Assembly (NCBI GenBank): GCA_025928535.1
Contig: JAICJJ010000099.1
Coordinates: 1-8,135 of the forward strand
Direction of reading: 5' to 3'
Origin: Thermomicrobiales bacterium
GTDB lineage: Bacteria > Chloroflexota > Chloroflexia > Thermomicrobiales > UBA6265
DNA: 8,135 nt
The notes below the pieces were generated by a model. The model saw only the letters and a program-made list of their open reading frames with translations. It had not been told where the DNA came from and ran no database searches. Shown piece after piece: positions 5,587 through 8,135 of the stretch; the stretch's first letter is position 1, and each line of letters starts with the position of its first letter. The position numbers and the translations under genes were made by a program.

Positions 5587-6759
5587 GTGCCCCCGTTCAC
5601 CATCGCGGAATATCGCGAGCGCATCGAACGCACCAGGCAGCGGATGGAGCAGACCGGGCTCGATGCGCTGATCGTCGCCGATCCTGCCAACATGAACTAC
5701 CTGACCGGCTACGACGGCTGGTCGTTCTACACGCCGCAGTGCCTCGTGGTCTCGCTCGACAGCGACCTTCCGCTCTGCTTCGTCCGCGGCATGGACCGCA
5801 ACGGCGGCTTGCGCACGTCGTTCCTTCCCGCCGATCGCGTGCTCGGCTATCCCGACCAGTACGTGCAGTCGCGCGATTGTCATCCCTACGATTGGATCGC
5901 GGCCGACCTGCGAGAACGCGGCCTCGGGCGAGGACGGATCGGGACCGAGCAGGACGTCTACTATTTCACGCCCGCCGCGCAGTCGGCGCTCGAGCGGGGC
6001 CTGCCCGAGGCCGCCTTCGTCGACGCCTCCCTCCTGGTCAACTGGATTCGGGCGATCAAGAGCCGCGAGGAACTCCGCTACATGGAGCAGGCCGCCCGCA
6101 TCGTCGAACGGGTCATGCAGACAGCCTTGGAGACGATCGAACCGGGGGTTCGGCAGTGCGACGCGGTCGCCGCCATCTACGCCGCGCAAATCCGCGGCGC
6201 TGAGGACTACGGCGGCGACTATCCCGCCTTCGTGCCGCTCTTGCCGACCGGCATCGGGACATCGACCCCGCACCTCACCTGGACCGACGAGCCGTTTCGT
6301 CGCGGCGAAGCGACGATCCTCGAACTCGCCGGCTGTCGCCACCGCTACCACTGCCCGATGGCGCGGACGCTTTTCCTTGGCGATCCGCCGCAGCGCCTGC
6401 GCGATACCGAACAGGTCGTTCTGGAAGGGTTGCAGGCCGCCCTCGACGCCGCGACGCCGGGCGCCAGCGCCGAGGCGGTCGAAGCGGCCTGGCGCAGCGT
6501 CGCGTCCCGGCAGGGAGTCACCAAGGAGAGTCGGATCGGTTACAGCGTCGGCCTCAACTATCCGCCCGACTGGGGAGAGCACACCATCAGCCTACGCCCG
6601 GGCGATCGAACCGAGCTCGAACCGAATATGACGCTCCACCTCATCCTCGGCATCTGGGCCGACGATTGGGGCATCGAGATCAGCGAGTGCTTCCAGGTGA
6701 CCGAGGGCGGGGCCAAGCCGTTTTGCCGCTTTCCGCGCGAACTGGTCGTCAAACAGTGA
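5587..6759 (+). CDS. doeA: Ectoine hydrolase-like M24 family protein (DoeA/EutD)
   Basis: This 390-residue protein has the creatinase/M24 'pita-bread' layout: an N-terminal creatinase-like domain (about 4-160) and a catalytic domain (about 165-385). Many segments agree with ectoine hydrolase DoeA/EutD as I remember it: LTGYDGWSFY (39-48), YPDQYVQ (88-94), LVNWIRAIKS (150-159), GGDYPAFVP (209-217), PHLTWTDEPFRRGE (228-241), RYHCPMSRT-like RYHCPMART (253-261), and PPDWGE. The usual M24 metal ligands are not kept: the first Asp is Glu246 (ILELAG) and the second position lies in YHCPM. This agrees with the metal-free mechanism reported for DoeA/EutD, where a glutamate forms a covalent intermediate; Glu246 is the likely equivalent. 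The family opens the ectoine ring to N-acetyl-diaminobutyrate. The GTG start has GGGAGGAG at 5575-5582; a frame extending back to 5371 overlaps nuoF and is rejected. No deacetylase gene (doeB/eutE) is seen here, so the substrate is not proven. Confidence 0.85.
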   Translation: MPPFTIAEYRERIERTRQRMEQTGLDALIVADPANMNYLTGYDGWSFYTPQCLVVSLDSDLPLCFVRGMDRNGGLRTSFLPADRVLGYPDQYVQSRDCHPYDWIAADLRERGLGRGRIGTEQDVYYFTPAAQSALERGLPEAAFVDASLLVNWIRAIKSREELRYMEQAARIVERVMQTALETIEPGVRQCDAVAAIYAAQIRGAEDYGGDYPAFVPLLPTGIGTSTPHLTWTDEPFRRGEATILELAGCRHRYHCPMARTLFLGDPPQRLRDTEQVVLEGLQAALDAATPGASAEAVEAAWRSVASRQGVTKESRIGYSVGLNYPPDWGEHTISLRPGDRTELEPNMTLHLILGIWADDWGIEISECFQVTEGGAKPFCRFPRELVVKQ

Positions 6760-6807
6760 ATTCCGGCAGCGGCTGACCCGGCGAGGGAGGCGAAGTTGAG
6801 CGATGGT

Positions 6808-6831
6808 CGCCGGCGGCGTGTGGCGCCGGCG
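6808..6831. terminator. Weak hairpin in the gap between two convergent genes
   Basis: CGCCGGC (6808-6814) and GCCGGCG (6825-6831) form a 7-bp GC stem with a 10-base loop, in the 127-base gap between the stops of doeA and the minus-strand dehydrogenase gene. The place suits a shared terminator, but neither side has a T-run, so the call is tentative. Confidence 0.25.
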
Positions 6832-6886
6832 TGTCGCGGCTCCCCCGGCCCTGACGAGCAGACGCAACGGCCGGTCGCGGTTCGAG

Positions 6887-7873
6887 TCAACCGAGGTCGA
6901 GCGAGACCCCGGCTCCCTCTGCGACCGCCATATCGTAGACGTAGCGGCCGACGACGACATCCTGCACGGCGTTGCCGACCGATTTGAAGAGGGTGATCTC
7001 GTCGGCGGACGTCCGTCCGGGCGCGGCGCCGCTGGCGACCATCCCAAGTTCGCGGTCGAATTGCATCCGGCTCACGAGCCCCTGTTCGAGCGGGATAATC
7101 AGATCGCCCGCTTCGGCGAGCGCCGCGTCGATCGCGTCGAGGACGACCGTCGCCCGCGCCACGATCTCCGCCGGCAATTCCTGCATCTCCGGCGTGTAGG
7201 CCCCGACCGCGTTGATGTGCGTGCCGGGGCGGACCAGCGCGGCGTCGAACACCGGCGTCCGCGACGTGGTCGCCGTGCAGATGACGTCGGCTTCCGCCAC
7301 GACGGAAGCGTCGGTTGAGGTTTCGAGCCGGTCGAGCAGATCGGGCCATTCCCGGGTGATCGTTTCGCGCAATCGGTCGAGCGCCGCCTCGTTGATGTCG
7401 ACCGCGACGATCCGCTCGATCGGGCGTACGGCGCAAACCGCCGCCGATTGCGTCACCCCTTGCGCGCCTGAACCGATCGTGACCAGCGTCCGGCTATCGG
7501 GCCGCGCCAGGAGATCGGTCGCCGCGCCGGATACGGCGCCCGTGCGGAGCGCCGTCAGATACGTTCCATCCATGATCGCCAGCGGCTGTCCCGTTTCGGA
7601 GTCGACCAGACTGACGAGCGCGTGAATCGACGGCAAGCCGCGCGCGGGATTGTCCTTGAAGACGGAGACGACCTTCAGCCCGAGTGCATTGGCGGCGGGC
7701 ACGAACGCCGGCATGAACAACGCGTCGCCATGGTGATCCGGCACGGGAATGACCGTCCGCAGCGGCGAGGTCGTGCGGCCGGCTGACAATTCGGCGAACG
7801 CCGTCTTCATCAGTTCGATGGCGACCCGCATCGGCGCCAATCGCCGGACGTCCGCCTTGCTCAGCGCCAGCAT
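6887..7873 (-). CDS. Ornithine cyclodeaminase / mu-crystallin family dehydrogenase (ketimine reductase-like)
   Basis: This 328-residue protein belongs to the ornithine cyclodeaminase/mu-crystallin family, which includes ornithine cyclodeaminase, alanine dehydrogenase, cyclic-ketimine (pyrroline-2-carboxylate) reductases and EutC. Substrate-site residues typical of the fold are Lys67 (GLKVVSVF) and Arg110 (LTALRTGAVSG). The Rossmann motif is GSGAQG (134-139), and Asp159 at the end of the second strand (AVDIN) favours NAD(H) over NADP(H). The loop INAVGAYTPEMQEL (220-233) has Tyr226 where ornithine cyclodeaminase has its catalytic Asp, and is closer to mu-crystallin and ketimine reductases. A dehydrogenase or imine reductase role is therefore more likely than cyclodeaminase (inference). 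The ATG at 7873 is chosen because AAAGGGA (7881-7887) stands seven bases upstream and residues before it match nothing. It is convergent with doeA; the pair recalls eutD/eutC neighbours in ectoine clusters. Confidence 0.9.
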   Translation of the reverse strand: MLALSKADVRRLAPMRVAIELMKTAFAELSAGRTTSPLRTVIPVPDHHGDALFMPAFVPAANALGLKVVSVFKDNPARGLPSIHALVSLVDSETGQPLAIMDGTYLTALRTGAVSGAATDLLARPDSRTLVTIGSGAQGVTQSAAVCAVRPIERIVAVDINEAALDRLRETITREWPDLLDRLETSTDASVVAEADVICTATTSRTPVFDAALVRPGTHINAVGAYTPEMQELPAEIVARATVVLDAIDAALAEAGDLIIPLEQGLVSRMQFDRELGMVASGAAPGRTSADEITLFKSVGNAVQDVVVGRYVYDMAVAEGAGVSLDLG

Positions 7874-7922
7874 GCCCGTGTCCCTTTCGCTGCTCGTCCC
7901 GCTTCGGATCGACCGGGGCGCC

Positions 7923-7951
7923 AGTCTATCGGCCCGGTTTGGCGTTGGCAA
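7923..7951 (-). promoter_or_regulatory. Sigma-70-type promoter for the minus-strand dehydrogenase gene
   Basis: On the minus strand TTGCCA (7951-7946) and TAGACT (7928-7923) are separated by exactly 17 bases. This predicts a leader of about 43 bases before the ATG at 7873. A small dyad, CGTTG-G-CAACG (7943-7953), overlaps the -35 box. The promoter also supports the short start, because the longer frame to 8035 would begin upstream of it. Confidence 0.65.
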
Positions 7952-8000
7952 CGATCCGGAGTCGCCCGGGTGCACGTCAACGTTTTGCGGCGTCCGCGCA

Positions 8001-8110
8001 GGTAGGGGCACGGCATGCCGGGCCCGATCGGCCACAGGCCGATAAGCTCGTGCCGGTCTACCCGTTCGTGGTCCTGCGGACCACCGGGCACGGCATGCCG
8101 TGCCCCTACC
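8001..8110. repeat. Structured inverted-repeat element (REP/MITE-like) with a perfect 20-bp terminal repeat
   Basis: The left end GGTAGGGGCACGGCATGCCG (8001-8020) is repeated in perfect inverse complement at 8091-8110. The right copy is also the core of a 20-bp perfect palindrome (8086-8105). Between the ends lie two perfect small hairpins: ATCGGCC-ACA-GGCCGAT (8027-8043) and GTGGTCC-TGC-GGACCAC (8068-8084). It codes for nothing recognisable; frames through it translate to RHAVP/GMPCPY-type strings that I associate with repeat-derived spurious proteins in related genomes. It lies upstream of the minus-strand promoter. The size and terminal repeats suit a non-autonomous mobile or REP-type element; no target-site duplication is evident directly outside the ends. 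Confidence 0.75.
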
Positions 8111-8135
8111 ATCCTTCTTCGCAAAATGTTGACGC

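Noticed and set aside
3660..5693. Long minus-strand open frame (677 codons) opposite nuoF
   Set aside because: It is an Arg/Asp-rich antisense shadow of the GC-rich nuoF gene. Its sequence shows no domain motif, while the plus strand encodes all NuoF signatures.
5269..6582. Minus-strand open frame (437 codons) opposite doeA
   Set aside because: It is an antisense shadow with low-complexity Arg/Ala/Gly composition and no motif. The plus strand carries a clear M24-family protein.
6803..7318. Plus-strand open frame (171 codons) opposite the dehydrogenase gene
   Set aside because: It is antisense to conserved motifs of the minus-strand gene and has no domain motif of its own.
7874..8035. 54-codon N-terminal extension of the minus-strand dehydrogenase
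   Set aside because: It runs through the promoter and into the repeat element, translates to a repeat-type string (RHAVPLP), and the ATG at 7873 has a good ribosome site and a normal family N-terminus.
8001..8110. CRISPR array or tRNA-like structure
   Set aside because: There are only two copies, in inverted rather than direct orientation, with no regular spacers, and no cloverleaf or CCA end can be drawn.
7861..8124. Minus-strand 87-codon open frame through the repeat element
   Set aside because: Its translation is the repeat read in frame (ARHAVP, GMPCPY). There is no ribosome site or domain; it is treated as a spurious repeat-derived frame.

Overview
This GC-rich window of ordinary chromosomal sequence looks like a Chloroflexota genome, most likely near Thermomicrobia. 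That placement is inferred from protein style (secG directly after pgk, the BFN nuclease, the long-insert signal peptidase), from promoters that are TTGNCR/TANNNT pairs, and from a GGTAGGGGCACGGCATGCCG-type inverted repeat that I associate with that phylum. It is not computed. Nine protein-coding genes are supported: eight on the plus strand, the first cut by the window edge, and one on the minus strand.

Region 1 (1-1917) starts with the C-terminal third or so of phosphoglycerate kinase (pgk). It continues with three short protein-export genes: secG (Sec channel subunit), tatA (twin-arginine pore subunit) and lepB (signal peptidase I). A strong intrinsic terminator (13-bp stem plus T-run) separates tatA from lepB.

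Region 2 (1918-3037) holds a BFN/DUF151 'bifunctional nuclease' family protein, followed 26 nt later by a small unrecognised protein with two CxxC knuckles and an acidic C-terminus. The two proteins end in a similar short amphipathic motif.

Region 3 (3038-5435) is a nuoE-nuoF pair with an 11-nt overlap, driven by the best promoter in the window (TTGACG-17-TATACT). A perfect dyad covers its -35 box. NuoF is the long form, with an N-terminal thioredoxin-like domain that has lost its cluster cysteines, as in FdsB of NAD-dependent formate dehydrogenases. Two usually conserved residues in its FMN/NADH-site motifs are also changed. No nuoG/fdsA-type catalytic subunit follows, so the electron partner of this diaphorase must lie elsewhere.

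Region 4 (5436-8135) holds a close relative of ectoine hydrolase (DoeA/EutD, M24 creatinase-like fold). Convergent to it is an ornithine cyclodeaminase/mu-crystallin family dehydrogenase that lacks the cyclodeaminase aspartate. This pairing recalls the eutD/eutC neighbourhood of ectoine-utilisation clusters, but no deacetylase, transaminase or transporter is visible here. Upstream of the minus-strand gene lies a 110-bp structured element: a perfect 20-bp inverted repeat enclosing two perfect small hairpins. It is probably a dispersed REP/MITE-like repeat.

Most of the window is housekeeping or ordinary metabolism. The points most worth a second look are the palindromic repeat element, the unusual NuoF active-site residues in an orphan NuoEF pair, and the possible regulatory dyads before nuoE and doeA. 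I saw no tRNA, rRNA, CRISPR array, insertion-sequence transposase or prophage gene. No stretch longer than 300 bases lacks a gene.
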